Assembly (NCBI RefSeq): GCF_005083345.1
Contig: NZ_CP034888.1
Span: 124,001-188,000, forward strand
Length of the DNA: 64,000 bases
DNA from: Buchnera aphidicola (Aphis nasturtii)
GTDB lineage: Bacteria > Pseudomonadota > Gammaproteobacteria > Enterobacterales > Enterobacteriaceae
Reading direction: 5' to 3'
Shown: positions 30,794-41,999 of the stretch, one piece after another
Layout: each line of letters begins with the position of its first letter
Position numbering within the stretch: the stretch's first letter is position 1
Notes under the pieces: generated by a model
Told to the model about the DNA's origin: nothing
Database searches by the model: none
Seen by the model: only the letters and a program-made list of their open reading frames with translations
Position numbers and translations under genes: made by a program

Positions 30794-33600
30794 ATAAAAA
30801 TTCGTTTTTCTCCTTGTCCTTCAGTATTGGAAATACATCGTATACAAATATCATGATGATTGTTCATTGGTATATTATAATGCCAGCATCTTTGACATTT
30901 TTTTTCTGTACTTTTTTGTAAAGCAATTTTAAATTTAGAAAATAAAAAACTTTTTTTCGTATCTATTGGTGCCAAATCATAATTTTTTACTAAAACATGA
31001 GATGTTAAAAACATAAATTTTAATTCATTTCCTAAAATTTTTAATTTTTCTTTTGTTTTAGGTTTGACATATAATGTAATAGAAGCTTCTAATGAATTGT
31101 TTATTGTTTTATTTTTGATTTCTTCTTCTATAATTTTGTTTATTTCATTTTTAATTTCTATTAATTCATTCCAAAATTGATGATTTAATATAGCATTGAC
31201 ATTTAATTCAAACAATTTATTAAACCATTCTTCCGTAAATACATACTCTGAAGTCTTTCCAGGTAAATAGCTCCATATTTCATTAGCAGTAAACGATAAT
31301 ATAGGAGATATCCATCTAACTAATGCATGAATTATATAATATATTGCTGTTTGACAACTTCTTCGCTCTAAACTATTTTTTTTCAAAGTATATTGTCTAT
31401 CTTTAATAATATCAAGATAAAAAGCACCCATGTCAACTGAGCAAAAGTGCATTAATTTCTTAATTACTTCATGAAAATTATATTTGTTATAGAGTTGAAT
31501 AATCTCTTCTTGTGTTATTTTAGCGCGAGAAACAGCCCACTGATCTAAGTAAAGCATGTTTTCTTTAGGAATAATGTTCTTATTTGGATTAAAATCATTT
31601 ATATTAGCTAACATAAAACGTGCTGTGTTTCTTATTCTTCGGTAAACATCTGATGTTCTATTTAAAATTTCATTAGAAATAGAAATATCATTAGAATAGT
31701 TTGAAGAAGCAACCCAAAGTCTTAAAACATCGGCTCCTAACGTTTTGATTATATCGTTAGGACTAATAGTATTTCCTATCGATTTAGACATTTTTTGTCC
31801 TTTTCCATCAACTACAAAACCATGTGTTAAGACTTCTGAATAAGGTGCTTTTTCATTCATTAACATTGATATCATCAATGATGACATAAACCAACCTCTA
31901 TGCTGATCAGAACCTTCTAAAAACATATCTGCATAATTTTTTTTATCTTTTTTATTTTTATATTTTATTGTCGTATGAGTATTTCCTGATTCGAACCAAA
32001 CATCTAATATATCAAAAATTTGATCATATAAATAATATTCTGTACCCAATATTTCTTTTAAGTCAATATTCCACCATACTTGAATACCTGATAATTCTAC
32101 TTTTTTAATTATTTTTTTCATTATAAAAGAATTTTTAGGGTGTATTTCACCTGTTTTTTTATTTATGAAAATAGACATTGGAACGCCCCATTTCCTTTGT
32201 CTTGAAATACACCAATCAGGTCTTTTTTTTACCATTTCTTCAATTCTAGATTTTCCCCATTGAGGAATCCATAAAACTTTTTTAATTTCTTTAATAGTAT
32301 TAAAACGTAAATTATTTTTATTAATATTAATAAACCATTGTGGAGTCGCTCGAAATATAATAGGAGTTTTATGCCTCCAACAGTGTGGATAACTATGTAT
32401 TAAAGGTTCATGGTGCAATAAACAATTATGATCAATTAATAATTGTATAATTATTTCGTTAGCTTGAGAAATATTAATTCCATCTAATTTTGGATGTATA
32501 TTTTTTTTAAAATCACCTTTATAATTAATTAAATTTATTGTATTTATATTATATTTTTGACAAACAGAATAATCATCTTGTCCATGGTCTGGTGATGTAT
32601 GAACTGCTCCTGTACCTGTTTCGAGAGTAACATGTTTTCCTAATATTACAGGTAATAAAATATTTTTTAAAAATGGATGTGAAAATTTTATACCTTCTAG
32701 TTTCTTCCCTTTAATAGAAATTAAATATTTCCAGTTTTTTATTTTTAAACTATCAAGTGTATTTTTTACTAATTCTTTAGCTAAAATTAAATTATATGTT
32801 TTAGTTTCAATCACGTGATATGTAAAATTAGGATGTACTGTAATAGCTTGACTAGATGGAAGTGTCCATGGAGTAGTTGTCCAAATTGGTAAATATGTGT
32901 CTTTGCCTTTTAATATGTCAGCATTAAATATTTTTTTTAAATTTTTATCACTACTTTTAATTGCAACAAAAATTGCATCTGATGTTTTGTCAAAGTATTC
33001 GATTTCTGCATCGGATAAAGATGATTGACATTTTAAACACCATTGTATAGGTTTGAAATCTCTATATAAATATTTTTTTTCGATAATTTTAGAAAGTGTT
33101 TTAATTATATTTGCTTCATTTTTGTAATCCATTGTAAGATGAGCATTATCCCAATCACCAATAACTCCTAATTTAATAAAATCCTTTTTTTGCTTTTCGA
33201 CTTGATTTTTTGCATATTTTCTACATTCTTCTTGAAATTTTGAAGTATTTATTTTCTGCTTATATATACCTATTTTTTCTTCAACTTTTTGTTCGATAGG
33301 TAATCCATGACAATCCCATGATGGTATATATGGCGCATCAAAACCAGACAAATTTTTTGATTTAATTATTATGTCTTTTAAAATTTTATTCACTGCATGT
33401 CCAATATGAATATTTCCATTTGCATATGGAGGTCCATCATGTAAGAGAAAAATTTTTTTATTTTCTTTATTTTTTCTAATTATTTGATAGAGATTTTTTT
33501 CATACCAATTTTTTAAGATTTTAGGTTCTTTTTGAGTTAAATTAGCTCGCATAGAAAATTCTGTTTTAGGTAAATTTAAAGTTTTTTTATAATCATGCAT
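30790..33600 (-). CDS. ileS: Isoleucyl-tRNA synthetase
   Basis: Class I synthetase charging tRNA-Ile, with an editing domain against valine. The open frame extends to 33657, but the ATG at 33600 yields [15 protein letters not shown], matching E. coli, and 936 residues (E. coli 938). HIGH is in [22 protein letters not shown] is in [13 protein letters not shown]. The CP1 editing domain carries [11 protein letters not shown] and [16 protein letters not shown]. The C-terminal zinc site CQRCWHY...CIRC is intact. The chosen ATG is 10 bases after the ribF stop with only a weak SD, suggesting coupled translation. Confidence 0.95.
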   Translation of the reverse strand: MHDYKKTLNLPKTEFSMRANLTQKEPKILKNWYEKNLYQIIRKNKENKKIFLLHDGPPYANGNIHIGHAVNKILKDIIIKSKNLSGFDAPYIPSWDCHGLPIEQKVEEKIGIYKQKINTSKFQEECRKYAKNQVEKQKKDFIKLGVIGDWDNAHLTMDYKNEANIIKTLSKIIEKKYLYRDFKPIQWCLKCQSSLSDAEIEYFDKTSDAIFVAIKSSDKNLKKIFNADILKGKDTYLPIWTTTPWTLPSSQAITVHPNFTYHVIETKTYNLILAKELVKNTLDSLKIKNWKYLISIKGKKLEGIKFSHPFLKNILLPVILGKHVTLETGTGAVHTSPDHGQDDYSVCQKYNINTINLINYKGDFKKNIHPKLDGINISQANEIIIQLLIDHNCLLHHEPLIHSYPHCWRHKTPIIFRATPQWFININKNNLRFNTIKEIKKVLWIPQWGKSRIEEMVKKRPDWCISRQRKWGVPMSIFINKKTGEIHPKNSFIMKKIIKKVELSGIQVWWNIDLKEILGTEYYLYDQIFDILDVWFESGNTHTTIKYKNKKDKKNYADMFLEGSDQHRGWFMSSLMISMLMNEKAPYSEVLTHGFVVDGKGQKMSKSIGNTISPNDIIKTLGADVLRLWVASSNYSNDISISNEILNRTSDVYRRIRNTARFMLANINDFNPNKNIIPKENMLYLDQWAVSRAKITQEEIIQLYNKYNFHEVIKKLMHFCSVDMGAFYLDIIKDRQYTLKKNSLERRSCQTAIYYIIHALVRWISPILSFTANEIWSYLPGKTSEYVFTEEWFNKLFELNVNAILNHQFWNELIEIKNEINKIIEEEIKNKTINNSLEASITLYVKPKTKEKLKILGNELKFMFLTSHVLVKNYDLAPIDTKKSFLFSKFKIALQKSTEKKCQRCWHYNIPMNNHHDICIRCISNTEGQGEKRIFI

Positions 33601-33610
33601 AGTTTTATCT

Positions 33611-34558
33611 TTATTTTTTAAGTTCATCATTAGGAATATTAAAATATTTTTTAGCAATTTGAATGTCTTTCACAATCTGATCTTTTAGTTTTTTTAAAGA
33701 TTCAAAAAAATACTCGTTTCTTATTTTTTTATATATTAAAATTTCTATTTTTTTATTATATAAATTAATATTTGTATTAAATAAATGAACTTCAAGGGTT
33801 TTATTTTTCTGTATATTAAGAGAACTAGGTTTAACTCCTATATTACATATTCCTAAATATATTTTTTTATAATTTATCTTAACTGCATATACTCCATTAT
33901 TTAAAGAAATATTTTTATATAATTTTATATTAGCCGTTGGAAAACCTAACGTTCTTCCTATTTGATTACCATAAATAACGCGACCAATAATGCTAAATGG
34001 TTTTCCTAACAATAGTTGAGCTAATTTAATATTATTTTCTAATAAATATTTTCTAATATTAGTACTGCTAATTTTAATATTATTTTTGTATATTGGTTCA
34101 ATTTCAACGATGTTAAATTTATATTTTTGACTCATTTTTTTTAATAGAAAAATATTTCCATTTCTTTTAGCGCCAAATTTAAAATCTTTTCCAATGATAA
34201 TAAATTTTATATTTAGTTTATTAATTAATATTTTTATAATAAATTTTTCAGCACTGATATTTGAAAAAAAACTGTTAAATTTAATACATAAAACTATATC
34301 AATTTTATATAAGCGAATATATTTTATTTTTTGTTGAAATGTTGTAATTCTTTTGGGAGAAGTTTGATGACTAAAAAATTCTAATGGTTGCGGTTCAAAT
34401 AAAATTATTATTGTTACTAAATTATTTTCTTTACCTATTTTATATACTTTAGAAAGTAATTTTTGATGCCCTAAATGTACTCCATCAAAATTTCCAATGC
34501 TTATAACTGAATTAGAATCTATTTTTTTTAAATTTTTAATACCTCGTATAATCTTCAT
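33611..34558 (-). CDS. ribF: Bifunctional riboflavin kinase/FAD synthetase
   Basis: Makes FMN and FAD from riboflavin. 315 residues from the ATG at 34558 (a TTG two codons upstream extends the frame but is not needed). The N-terminal nucleotidyltransferase part has [16 protein letters not shown] (about 20-35) and [11 protein letters not shown]. The C-terminal flavokinase has [13 protein letters not shown] and GVYAV. First gene of ribF-ileS-lspA-ispH-dapB-carA-carB-folA, divergent from rpsT. Confidence 0.95.
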   Translation of the reverse strand: MKIIRGIKNLKKIDSNSVISIGNFDGVHLGHQKLLSKVYKIGKENNLVTIIILFEPQPLEFFSHQTSPKRITTFQQKIKYIRLYKIDIVLCIKFNSFFSNISAEKFIIKILINKLNIKFIIIGKDFKFGAKRNGNIFLLKKMSQKYKFNIVEIEPIYKNNIKISSTNIRKYLLENNIKLAQLLLGKPFSIIGRVIYGNQIGRTLGFPTANIKLYKNISLNNGVYAVKINYKKIYLGICNIGVKPSSLNIQKNKTLEVHLFNTNINLYNKKIEILIYKKIRNEYFFESLKKLKDQIVKDIQIAKKYFNIPNDELKK

Positions 34559-34680
34559 TATCAAATTAATCCGATTAAATAAAGTGATATATGATAGAAT
34601 TTATCATAAAACTTGTATGTAATAATAACTTTTTAATAATTTTTTATATAAATTATTTATTATTAATTTTTTATTATTTC

Positions 34681-34724
34681 TTGTATCATGTTTTATATAT
34701 AGTATAATTTTTAGTATAATTTTT
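34681..34724 (+). promoter_or_regulatory. rpsT promoter with duplicated -10 box
   Basis: TTGTAT (34681-34686), a 16-base spacer and consensus TATAAT (34703-34708). A 12-base direct repeat AGTATAATTTTT (34701-34712 and 34713-34724) supplies a second TATAAT at 34715-34720. It is 20-60 bases before the rpsT start. Confidence 0.55.
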
Positions 34725-34742
34725 AATATTTAGGAGTTAAAA

Positions 34743-35012
34743 TTGGCGAATATTAAATCATCTAAGAAAGATGCTGTAGCATCTGAAAAACGTCGTAAAA
34801 GTAATGTGAGTCAACGTTCAAAAATTCGAACTTTTATAAAAAAAGTGAGATTAGCTATTTGTTCTGGAGATAAAAAAAAAGCAGAAGATACTTTTAAAAA
34901 TATGCAACCTGTAATTGATAAATATGCTACTAAGGGCTTAATACATAAAAACAAAGCAGCAAGACATAAATCTATTTTATCGTTACAAATTAAACAATTA
35001 AATTATAAGTAA
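34743..35012 (+). CDS. rpsT: 30S ribosomal protein S20, UUG start
   Basis: Primary 16S-binding protein. 89 residues (E. coli 87) beginning [12 protein letters not shown], with the basic helical body [19 protein letters not shown]. The start codon is TTG at 34743, seven bases after TAGGAG; E. coli rpsT also uses UUG, which is linked to its translational autoregulation. Divergent from ribF, convergent with dnaJ. Confidence 0.96.
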   Translation: MANIKSSKKDAVASEKRRKSNVSQRSKIRTFIKKVRLAICSGDKKKAEDTFKNMQPVIDKYATKGLIHKNKAARHKSILSLQIKQLNYK

Positions 35013-35023
35013 ATTTTGATAAT

Positions 35024-35057
35024 AGTATTGCCTCTCATCTTTAAGAAGCAATACTTT
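35024..35057. terminator. Terminator between rpsT and dnaJ
   Basis: AGTATTGC (35024-35031) / GCAATACT (35048-35055), an 8-bp stem with a 16-base loop between convergent genes, 12 bases after the rpsT stop. The short T-tract on the plus side is followed by ATAATATTTT. Confidence 0.65.
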
Positions 35058-35065
35058 ATAATATT

Positions 35066-36202
35066 TTATTTTGTTAAATCATCAAAAAATCTTTTGACTC
35101 CATCAAAAAATCTTTTTGAACGAGGAGTGTTTTTTTCGCCTCTAAATCCATTAAAACTTTTTTCTAGTTCATTTAAAAGATATTTTTGTTGTTCGTTAAG
35201 ATTCACTGGTGTTTCTACTACCACTTGGCATAATAAATCACCTTGATTTCTATTTTGTACTGATTTCACACCTCTTCCTCGAATACGAAAAAGTTTTCCT
35301 GATTGTGTTTCAGATGGTATTTTTAATTTAACTCTTCCATCTAGTGTAGGCACTTCAATTTCTCCCCCTAATGCAGCCATAGTAAAATTTATCGGTACTT
35401 CACAATAAAGATTATTTTCTTCACGTTCAAAGATAGGATGTTTATTTACTTTAATTTGAATATACAGATCTCCTGATGGCGCACCATTTATTCCAGCTTC
35501 TCCTTCATTATTCATTCTAATTCGATCATTAGTATCTACACCAGGTGGAATTTTGACTGATAATGTTTTATTTTTTCTTATTCTTCCTTGACCTTGGCAC
35601 ATATTACATGGGTCTTTAATTACTGTTCCTTTCTCATGACATGTAGGACAAGATTGTTGAACTGTAAAAAATCCTTTCCTGATATGTATTTGACCTCTAC
35701 CCTGACAAGTAGAACAGTTTCGAGGTTTAGTGCCTTTTTTAGCGCCAGTTCCATAACAAATTTGGCATTTTTGAAATGCTGGAATTCTTATTTCTTTTAT
35801 CGAACCTTTTACTGCTTCTTCTAGAGAAATTTCCATATTGTAACATAAATCAGATCCTTTTTTTACTCTTTGATTTCTGTTTCCTCCAAAAATGTCACCA
35901 AAAACATCTCCAAAAATATCACCAAAATCTGAAGAACTGGTAAAAGTATTATAAGTAGTATTTTGATTATGACCGTTTTCAAAAGCTGCATGTCCATATT
36001 GATCATATGCGTTTCTTTTTTCTTCGTTTATCAAAATTTCATAAGCTTCTTTTATTTCCTTGAATTTGTTTTCAGCATTTTTATCGCCTTGATTTCTATC
36101 AGGATGATATTTCATTGCTAGTCGTTTATAAGCTTTTTTAATCTCGCGTTCTTCAGCTGATTTTGAGACTCCTAAAATTTGATAGTAATCTTTTTTTCCC
36201 AT
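35066..36202 (-). CDS. dnaJ: Chaperone protein DnaJ
   Basis: Hsp40 co-chaperone stimulating DnaK ATPase. 378 residues (E. coli 376). J domain at 1-70 with HPD in [12 protein letters not shown]; a Gly/Phe-containing region at about 75-110; four CxxCxGxG-type zinc repeats ([32 protein letters not shown], the third having lost a Gly); then the C-terminal substrate-binding domain. Downstream of dnaK with a 96-base gap containing a strong hairpin. Confidence 0.97.
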   Translation of the reverse strand: MGKKDYYQILGVSKSAEEREIKKAYKRLAMKYHPDRNQGDKNAENKFKEIKEAYEILINEEKRNAYDQYGHAAFENGHNQNTTYNTFTSSSDFGDIFGDVFGDIFGGNRNQRVKKGSDLCYNMEISLEEAVKGSIKEIRIPAFQKCQICYGTGAKKGTKPRNCSTCQGRGQIHIRKGFFTVQQSCPTCHEKGTVIKDPCNMCQGQGRIRKNKTLSVKIPPGVDTNDRIRMNNEGEAGINGAPSGDLYIQIKVNKHPIFEREENNLYCEVPINFTMAALGGEIEVPTLDGRVKLKIPSETQSGKLFRIRGRGVKSVQNRNQGDLLCQVVVETPVNLNEQQKYLLNELEKSFNGFRGEKNTPRSKRFFDGVKRFFDDLTK

Positions 36203-36232
36203 TGTTACTCTCTTTCTACTTTTAAAATAATT

Positions 36233-36263
36233 ACACGGGCGTAGATTTTTTCTACGCCCGTGT
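36233..36263 (-). terminator. 13-bp GC-rich hairpin between dnaK and dnaJ
   Basis: Stem ACACGGGCGTAGA (36233-36245) and TCTACGCCCGTGT (36251-36263), perfect over 13 bp with a 5-base loop. No U-tract follows on the dnaK-dnaJ strand, so it is more likely an mRNA-stabilising or processing element, or a partial terminator, than a strong intrinsic terminator. It stands out sharply against the A+T-rich background. Confidence 0.6.
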
Positions 36264-36298
36264 TGGTCTTTAGATGGTTATAATTATTTGTAAAACAA

Positions 36299-38215
36299 TT
36301 ATTTTTTAGGATCCTTTATTTCTTCGAATTCTGCATCTACAATATTTTCATCTTTTTTTGATGTAGATGATTGATTTTCATTTTTTAGATTGTCTTCTGT
36401 TGTGTTTTGATGCACTTCTGTTAATTTAGACGAAATTTTTAAGAGATTTTGTATATTTTTTTCAATTTCGGATTTATTATCTCCTTTTAATGATTTTTCT
36501 AAATCATTTAAAGCTAATTTTATTTGTTCTTGATCTTTAGCATCAATTTTTGTTTTATTTTCATCTAATTGTTTTTTTGTGCTATGAATTAATTGATCGC
36601 CTTGATTACGTATTTGAATTAATTCTTCAAATTTACGATCTGATTCAGAATTTGCTTCTGCGTCATCTATCATTTTTTTAATTTCTGATTCATGGAGTCC
36701 AGAAGAAGCTTTGATAGTAATTTTTTGTTCTTTACCAGTTTTTTTGTCTTTTGCTGAAACATGTAAAATTCCATCAGAATCAATATCGAACGTTACTTCG
36801 ATTTGAGCTGTTCCTCTAGGTGCAGGTTCTATTCCATCTAGATTGAATTGTCCTAAAGATTTGTTGTCTGAAGCTCTTTTTCTTTCACCTTGTAGTACAT
36901 GTATTGTTACTGCTGATTGATTATCTTCTGCTGTGGAAAAAACTTGACTATGTTTAGTAGGAATTGTGGTATTTTTACTAATTAGTGTAGTCATTACACC
37001 ACCCATAGTCTCAATTCCTAATGATAGTGGAGTTACATCAAGTAATAAAACATCTTTCACATCTCCTGAAAGAACTCCACCTTGAACTGCAGCTCCAACT
37101 GCAACTGCTTCGTCTGGATTAACATCTTTTCTAGGTTCTTTTCCAAAAAAATCTGCAACTTTGGATTGAACCATAGGCATTCTTGTTTGCCCACCTACTA
37201 GTATTACATCATTAATATCTGTAATAGATAATCCTGCGTCTTTTAAAGCTACTTTAAGTGGTTCAATAGATCTTAAAACTAAGTCTTCAACTAAAGATTC
37301 AAGTTTTGAACGAGTAACTTTAATATTTAAATGCTTTGGACCATTAGAATCTGCTGTAATATATGGTAAATTTACATCTGTTTGTTGTGCTGATGAAAGT
37401 TCAATTTTAGCTTTTTCTGCTGATTCTTTTAGTCGTTGCATTGCTAATGAGTCATTTCTTAAATCAATACCTTGTTCTTTTTTAAATTCTTTCACTAAAT
37501 AATTAATTAATCTACTATCAAAGTCTTCTCCTCCGAGATGAGTGTCTCCATTTGTAGCAAGTACTTCAAATGTTTTTTCTTTGTCTACATCATCTATTTC
37601 GATAATCGATATATCAAAAGTTCCTCCTCCTAAATCATAAACAGCAATAGTTCGGTTTCCCTGACCTTTATCTAAGCCGTATGCAAGAGCAGCTGCTGTA
37701 GGTTCATTTATAATTCTTTTTACTTCTAAACCAGCAATTCTACCTGCATCTTTAGTGGCTTGCCGTTGAGCATCATTGAAATAAGCGGGTACTGTGATAA
37801 CAGCTTCCTTTATTGTTTCTCCTAAATAATCTTCTGCAGTTTTTTTCATTTTTTTTAAAACTTCCGCAGAAATTTGAGGAGGAGCCATTTTTTTTCTTTT
37901 TACATCAATCCAAGCATCTCCATTCTCAGAATTAATTATATTATATGGCATTATTTTTATATCGCGTTGAACTTCTTCATCTTTAAATTTTCTACCAATT
38001 AAACGTTTTATAGCAAACAAAGTGTTTTTCGGATTTGTAATAGCTTGACGTTTAGCAGGTTGACCGACTAAAACTTCGCCTTCTTTAGTATATGCAATAA
38101 TGGAGGGTGTAGTACGATCTCCTTCTGCATTTTCTAAAACACGAGGTTTATTGCCATCCATAATGGCAACACAAGAGTTGGTTGTTCCCAAGTCGATACC
38201 AATAATTTTACCCAT
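36299..38215 (-). CDS. dnaK: Chaperone protein DnaK (Hsp70)
   Basis: 638 residues, the same length as E. coli. ATPase domain: [62 protein letters not shown] and [11 protein letters not shown]. The substrate-binding domain includes [14 protein letters not shown]. The C-terminal tail, rich in Asp/Glu/Lys, ends in EEIKDPKK. The ATG follows AGGAG, with a sigma-32 promoter about 115 bases upstream. Less A+T-skewed codon use than its neighbours suggests selection for high expression, in keeping with strong chaperone expression reported for Buchnera. Confidence 0.98.
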   Translation of the reverse strand: MGKIIGIDLGTTNSCVAIMDGNKPRVLENAEGDRTTPSIIAYTKEGEVLVGQPAKRQAITNPKNTLFAIKRLIGRKFKDEEVQRDIKIMPYNIINSENGDAWIDVKRKKMAPPQISAEVLKKMKKTAEDYLGETIKEAVITVPAYFNDAQRQATKDAGRIAGLEVKRIINEPTAAALAYGLDKGQGNRTIAVYDLGGGTFDISIIEIDDVDKEKTFEVLATNGDTHLGGEDFDSRLINYLVKEFKKEQGIDLRNDSLAMQRLKESAEKAKIELSSAQQTDVNLPYITADSNGPKHLNIKVTRSKLESLVEDLVLRSIEPLKVALKDAGLSITDINDVILVGGQTRMPMVQSKVADFFGKEPRKDVNPDEAVAVGAAVQGGVLSGDVKDVLLLDVTPLSLGIETMGGVMTTLISKNTTIPTKHSQVFSTAEDNQSAVTIHVLQGERKRASDNKSLGQFNLDGIEPAPRGTAQIEVTFDIDSDGILHVSAKDKKTGKEQKITIKASSGLHESEIKKMIDDAEANSESDRKFEELIQIRNQGDQLIHSTKKQLDENKTKIDAKDQEQIKLALNDLEKSLKGDNKSEIEKNIQNLLKISSKLTEVHQNTTEDNLKNENQSSTSKKDENIVDAEFEEIKDPKK

Positions 38216-38239
38216 TGTATTTCTCCTATTTTGATAATT

Positions 38240-38273
38240 GGGTTTTCAACCCTTATGCGGCCATTTTTTTGGC
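38240..38273 (-). promoter_or_regulatory. Small hairpins in the dnaK mRNA leader
   Basis: On the minus strand, GCCA/TGGC with an A-rich loop (38260-38273) is followed by GGGTT/AACCC with a 3-base loop (38240-38252). The second ends about 14 bases before the AGGAG ribosome-binding site. They could affect translation or leader stability; short stems make this tentative. Confidence 0.35.
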
Positions 38274-38329
38274 TTTTATTAGCGACATAGGATTGTATTT
38301 TTATAATTATCTATCAGTGTTGTGATTAT

Positions 38330-38359
38330 TAGATGGGGTCTTTTTTTTAGTCATCAAGG
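38330..38359 (-). promoter_or_regulatory. Sigma-32 heat-shock promoter of dnaK
   Basis: On the minus strand CTTGATG (38358-38352), 13 bases, CCCCATCT (38338-38331). This matches the sigma-32 consensus CTTGAAA-N13-15-CCCCATNT and is almost identical in its core to the E. coli dnaK P1 promoter (CTTGATGAC ... GACCCCAT). The spacer has become an A8 run. Confidence 0.88.
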
Positions 38360-38496
38360 TCTAACTTCAAAAAAAATGAATTTTAAATTAGTTTAAATAG
38401 GATATAACTTTGTTTTATGAAACATAATTTATTATTTTACATTTTTCATGTATATTAAATTTTTTATTTGTTGAAAAAAGTTTTTGAGGCTTTCTT

Positions 38497-38874
38497 ATGC
38501 TGGCATCATTTGACATTAGAGAATGTTTATCTTTTTTTTGTTTTATTTCTTTTTCTTTCATTTTTTGTTTTTTTATGTTATTTGCAAGTTCGTTTTTAGG
38601 AGGGAAGTCAACATCAAGATATAAACATACGCCATTTGAATCAGGTATTTCTCCAGTTGGAGATACATGTTTACATTTTTCTGTGAAGTTTTATTTAGTT
38701 GCAATGTTTTTTGTAATATTCGATGTTGAAGCTCTTTACCTTTACGTATGGTCCGTTAGTATAACTGAAACTGGTTGGGTAGGGTTTTTTGAATCTTTTA
38801 TCTTTATTTTATTTCTTTTATTATCATTGTTTTATTTAATTCGTATTAAAGCATTGAACTGGGCATATAAATAA
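38497..38874 (+). CDS. nuoA: NADH-quinone oxidoreductase subunit A
   Basis: Small membrane subunit of respiratory complex I. 125 residues with three transmembrane helices (about 12-35, 63-85 and 95-117). The loop motif [10 protein letters not shown] and the second helix [14 protein letters not shown] are conserved and line the quinone channel. GAGGC lies before the ATG. First gene of the 13-gene nuo operon, divergent from dnaK across 281 bases. Confidence 0.96.
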   Translation: MLASFDIRECLSFFCFISFSFIFCFFMLFASSFLGGKSTSRYKHTPFESGISPVGDTCLHFSVKFYLVAMFFVIFDVEALYLYVWSVSITETGWVGFFESFIFILFLLLSLFYLIRIKALNWAYK

Positions 38875-38911
38875 AATATTTTGAATTCATTATATTTAAG
38901 GATATAATTTA

Positions 38912-39598
38912 ATGAAATATAAAATGAACTACACTTTAACTCGAGCAGATGAAAAAAATTCTAATAAAAAATATCCAAAAGAGTCGAGTCACTCTGTTGT
39001 AGATCCTATAGAAAATGATTTAAAAACAAATATTTTTACAGGTAAAGTTAGCCAGTTACTTCATAAATTAGTTAATTGGGGTCGAAAAAATTCGCTTTGG
39101 CCTTATAATTTCGGATTATCGTGTTGTTATGTAGAAATGGTAACTGCTTTTACTTCTATACATGATGTAGCGCGTTTTGGATCTGAAGTTTTAAGGGCTT
39201 CTCCAAGACAAGCTGATGTTATGGTTATTGCAGGAACACCGTTTATTAAAATGGCGCCTATTATTCAAAGATTATATGATCAAATGTTAGAACCAAAATG
39301 GGTTATTTCTATGGGTGCATGTGCTAATTCTGGTGGAATGTATGATATTTATTCTGTTGTGCAAGGAGTAGATAAATTTTTGCCAGTAGATGTTTATATT
39401 CCTGGTTGTCCACCTAGGCCAGAAGCGTATATACATGCTTTGCAATTACTCCAGAATTCTATTAGTGAAGAAAGACGGCCATTATCTTGGGTAGTCGGAG
39501 AGCAAGGAACATATCGAAAAAAAATGCTTTCAGAAAAAGACAAGAAAAGAGGTAAAAGAATTGCCATTGTTAATCTTCCAACATCAGATAAAATTTAA
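38912..39598 (+). CDS. nuoB: NADH-quinone oxidoreductase subunit B
   Basis: Carries the terminal Fe-S cluster N2 of complex I. 228 residues (E. coli 220). Cluster ligands: adjacent cysteines in LSCCYVEM, one in GACANSGG and one in [15 protein letters not shown] supports the ATG at 38912; a second ATG four codons on (38924) is closer to the E. coli N-terminus and is possible. [15 protein letters not shown] and RRPLSWVVG are near-identical to E. coli. Confidence 0.96.
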   Translation: MKYKMNYTLTRADEKNSNKKYPKESSHSVVDPIENDLKTNIFTGKVSQLLHKLVNWGRKNSLWPYNFGLSCCYVEMVTAFTSIHDVARFGSEVLRASPRQADVMVIAGTPFIKMAPIIQRLYDQMLEPKWVISMGACANSGGMYDIYSVVQGVDKFLPVDVYIPGCPPRPEAYIHALQLLQNSISEERRPLSWVVGEQGTYRKKMLSEKDKKRGKRIAIVNLPTSDKI

Positions 39599-39691
39599 TG
39601 TTTTAAATTATGTAAAATAATATCTTAGTGTGAAGATAAAAAAATTTTAAAAATATTTAAGTTTTTAAAATCAGTCATAAATGAGAAATCC

Positions 39692-41488
39692 ATGATCGAT
39701 GAAATTTTAAGCACAAGTAATGTTGTAAATCCAAATATTAATAAAAGTAACATAAACAATTGGATTTTTAACAAATTATTTAATATCTTTGGAAAAGATT
39801 TTTGTGTTATACAAGAATCTAAAATAGGTTTTCCAATAATTTGGATAAATAAAACTTTTTTACTACAAGTTATGAAATTTTTATTTAGTTCACATTATAA
39901 TATGCTTTTTGATTTACATGGTGTAGATGAACGTTTTCGATTAAATCGAGAAAATCTTCCTAAAGCTGATTTTTCAGTTTTTTATCATTTAATATCTATA
40001 AAATATAATATAGATTTGATGATAAAAGTTCCTTTATTAAAAGATGATTTGATCTTATCTACATGTACTAATTTATTTCCTAATGCTAATTGGTATGAAC
40101 GAGAAACATGGGAAATGTTTGGTATTATTTTTAAAAATCATTCAAATTTGACACGTATTATTATGCCTAATACATGGAAAGGACACCCATTGCGAAAAGA
40201 TTTTCCAGCTAGAGCTACTGAGTTTAAAGCTTTTTTCTTAAATGAAGAAAGAGAAGATTTAGAAATGGAAAGTTTAAGATTCAAACCTGAAGCATGGGGT
40301 ATGAAACGAAAAAATGATCATGTAGATTTTATGTTTTTAAATTTAGGCCCTAATCATCCCTCTGCACATGGTGCTTTTAGGATTGTTTTGCAATTAGATG
40401 GTGAAAATATTGTTGATTGTGTTCCCGATATAGGATATCACCATAGAGGAGCGGAAAAAATGGCTGAACGTCAGTCATGGCATAGTTATATTCCGTATAC
40501 AGATCGAATTGAATATTTAGGTGGTTGTGTAAATGAAATGCCTTATGTATTGGCAGTAGAAAAATTAGCTAGTATTACTGTTCCAGAAAAAGTAGAAGTA
40601 ATTCGAGTAATGTTATCAGAACTATTTCGAATTAATAGTCATTTATTATATATTTCTACTTTTATTCAAGATGTAGGTTGTATGACACCGGTATTTTTTG
40701 CTTTTACTGATCGTCAAAAAATTTATGATATAATTGAAGCAATAACAGGAGCGAGAATGCATCCTGCTTGGTTTCGTATTGGTGGAGTAGCTCATGATCT
40801 TCCAGCAGGATGGAATACTTTATTAAATAATTTTCTTCAATGGATGCCTAAAAGATTAAAATATTATGTAGATGTAGCTTTAAAAAATACGATTTTAATC
40901 AATCGCTCTAAAGGTATTGCAAAATATTCGCAAAAAGAAGCTTTAGAATGGGGAGTAACAGGAGCTGGTTTACGTGCTACAGGATTAGATTTTGATGTCA
41001 GAAAATGGAGACCTTATTCTGGGTATCAAAATTATAATTTTGAAATACCTATTGGTAATGGAATCAGTGATTGTTATTCTAGAGTTATGATCAAAGTAGA
41101 AGAAGTTTATCAAAGTCTATCAATTTTGAAACAATGCTTAAATAATATGCCAGAAGGTCCTTTTAAAGCAGATCATCCTCTAACTACTCCACCTCCTAAA
41201 GAAAATACTTTAAAAGATATTGATAGTCTGATTACTCATTTCTTACAAGTATCTTGGGGACCTGTTATTCCAGCAAATGAAAGTTTTCAAATGATTGAGG
41301 CAACTAAAGGTATTAATAGTTATTATTTAATTAGCGATGGTGGTACCATGAGTTATCGAACAAGAATTCGTACACCTAGTTTTGCGCATTTACAACAAAT
41401 ACCTTCAGTGATTCGTGGAAGTTTAATATCGGATTTAATTGTATACTTAGGAAGTATAGATTTTGTTATGTCAGACGTGGATAGATAA
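39692..41488 (+). CDS. nuoC: NADH-quinone oxidoreductase fused subunit C/D
   Basis: 598 residues, the enterobacterial fusion (nuoCD) of the 30-kDa (about 1-180) and 49-kDa (about 205-598) peripheral-arm subunits. The C part has [13 protein letters not shown] and HPLRKDFPA. The D part starts near [18 protein letters not shown], which holds the quinone-site histidine, and ends ...[13 protein letters not shown]. The fusion is intact without a frameshift. A 93-base gap precedes it; the broken nuoE start lies 2 bases after its stop. Confidence 0.96.
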   Translation: MIDEILSTSNVVNPNINKSNINNWIFNKLFNIFGKDFCVIQESKIGFPIIWINKTFLLQVMKFLFSSHYNMLFDLHGVDERFRLNRENLPKADFSVFYHLISIKYNIDLMIKVPLLKDDLILSTCTNLFPNANWYERETWEMFGIIFKNHSNLTRIIMPNTWKGHPLRKDFPARATEFKAFFLNEEREDLEMESLRFKPEAWGMKRKNDHVDFMFLNLGPNHPSAHGAFRIVLQLDGENIVDCVPDIGYHHRGAEKMAERQSWHSYIPYTDRIEYLGGCVNEMPYVLAVEKLASITVPEKVEVIRVMLSELFRINSHLLYISTFIQDVGCMTPVFFAFTDRQKIYDIIEAITGARMHPAWFRIGGVAHDLPAGWNTLLNNFLQWMPKRLKYYVDVALKNTILINRSKGIAKYSQKEALEWGVTGAGLRATGLDFDVRKWRPYSGYQNYNFEIPIGNGISDCYSRVMIKVEEVYQSLSILKQCLNNMPEGPFKADHPLTTPPPKENTLKDIDSLITHFLQVSWGPVIPANESFQMIEATKGINSYYLISDGGTMSYRTRIRTPSFAHLQQIPSVIRGSLISDLIVYLGSIDFVMSDVDR

Positions 41489-41490
41489 TT

Positions 41491-41999
41491 ATGAATAAAA
41501 AAAAAGAAAATTAAGAGAAATTTCTACAAAATTTTTACTAAGTTCCTGCGAAATAAATGAAATAGAAAATCAAAAAAAATATTATGAAAATTATAGAGCA
41601 ATTGCAATAGAAGCTTTAAAAATTGTTCAGAAAAAACGCGGTTGGGTATCTGACTTAGCTATTATTGAAATTGCTAAAATACTTAATATCAATTCAAGTG
41701 ATATAGAAAGTATAGCTACTTTTTATAGTCAAATTTATCGTCAACCTGTAGGACGAAATATCATTCGATATTGTGATAGTGTAGTTTGTTACTTAACAGG
41801 TTATCAAAAAATTAAAAAAGTATTAGAAAATTATTTATCAATTAAAACAGGTTATACTACTGTAGATAAACGATTTACTTTATTACCAATTTGTTGCTTA
41901 GGAAACTGTGATAAAAGTCCTACTATAATGATCAATGAAGATCTTCATTCTAAATTAACTCCAGAATCTATACCAAATTTACTGGAATCATATAAATGA
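41491..41999 (+). CDS. nuoE: NADH-quinone oxidoreductase subunit E, one-base frameshift in poly(A) near start
   Basis: 24-kDa subunit of complex I carrying [2Fe-2S] cluster N1a. The ATG at 41491 reads MNKKKEN and stops at 41512-41514. The NuoE body is open from 41499 to TGA 41997-41999 in another frame: [39 protein letters not shown], and cysteines in RYCDSVVCY and [13 protein letters not shown]. The two frames meet in an A9 tract (41497-41505); one extra A gives a continuous product of about 169 residues. No ATG exists in the body frame before the conserved domain. All four cluster cysteines remain, so the gene is probably functional through slippage or is miscounted at the homopolymer. The stop overlaps nuoF (ATGA). 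Confidence 0.88.
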
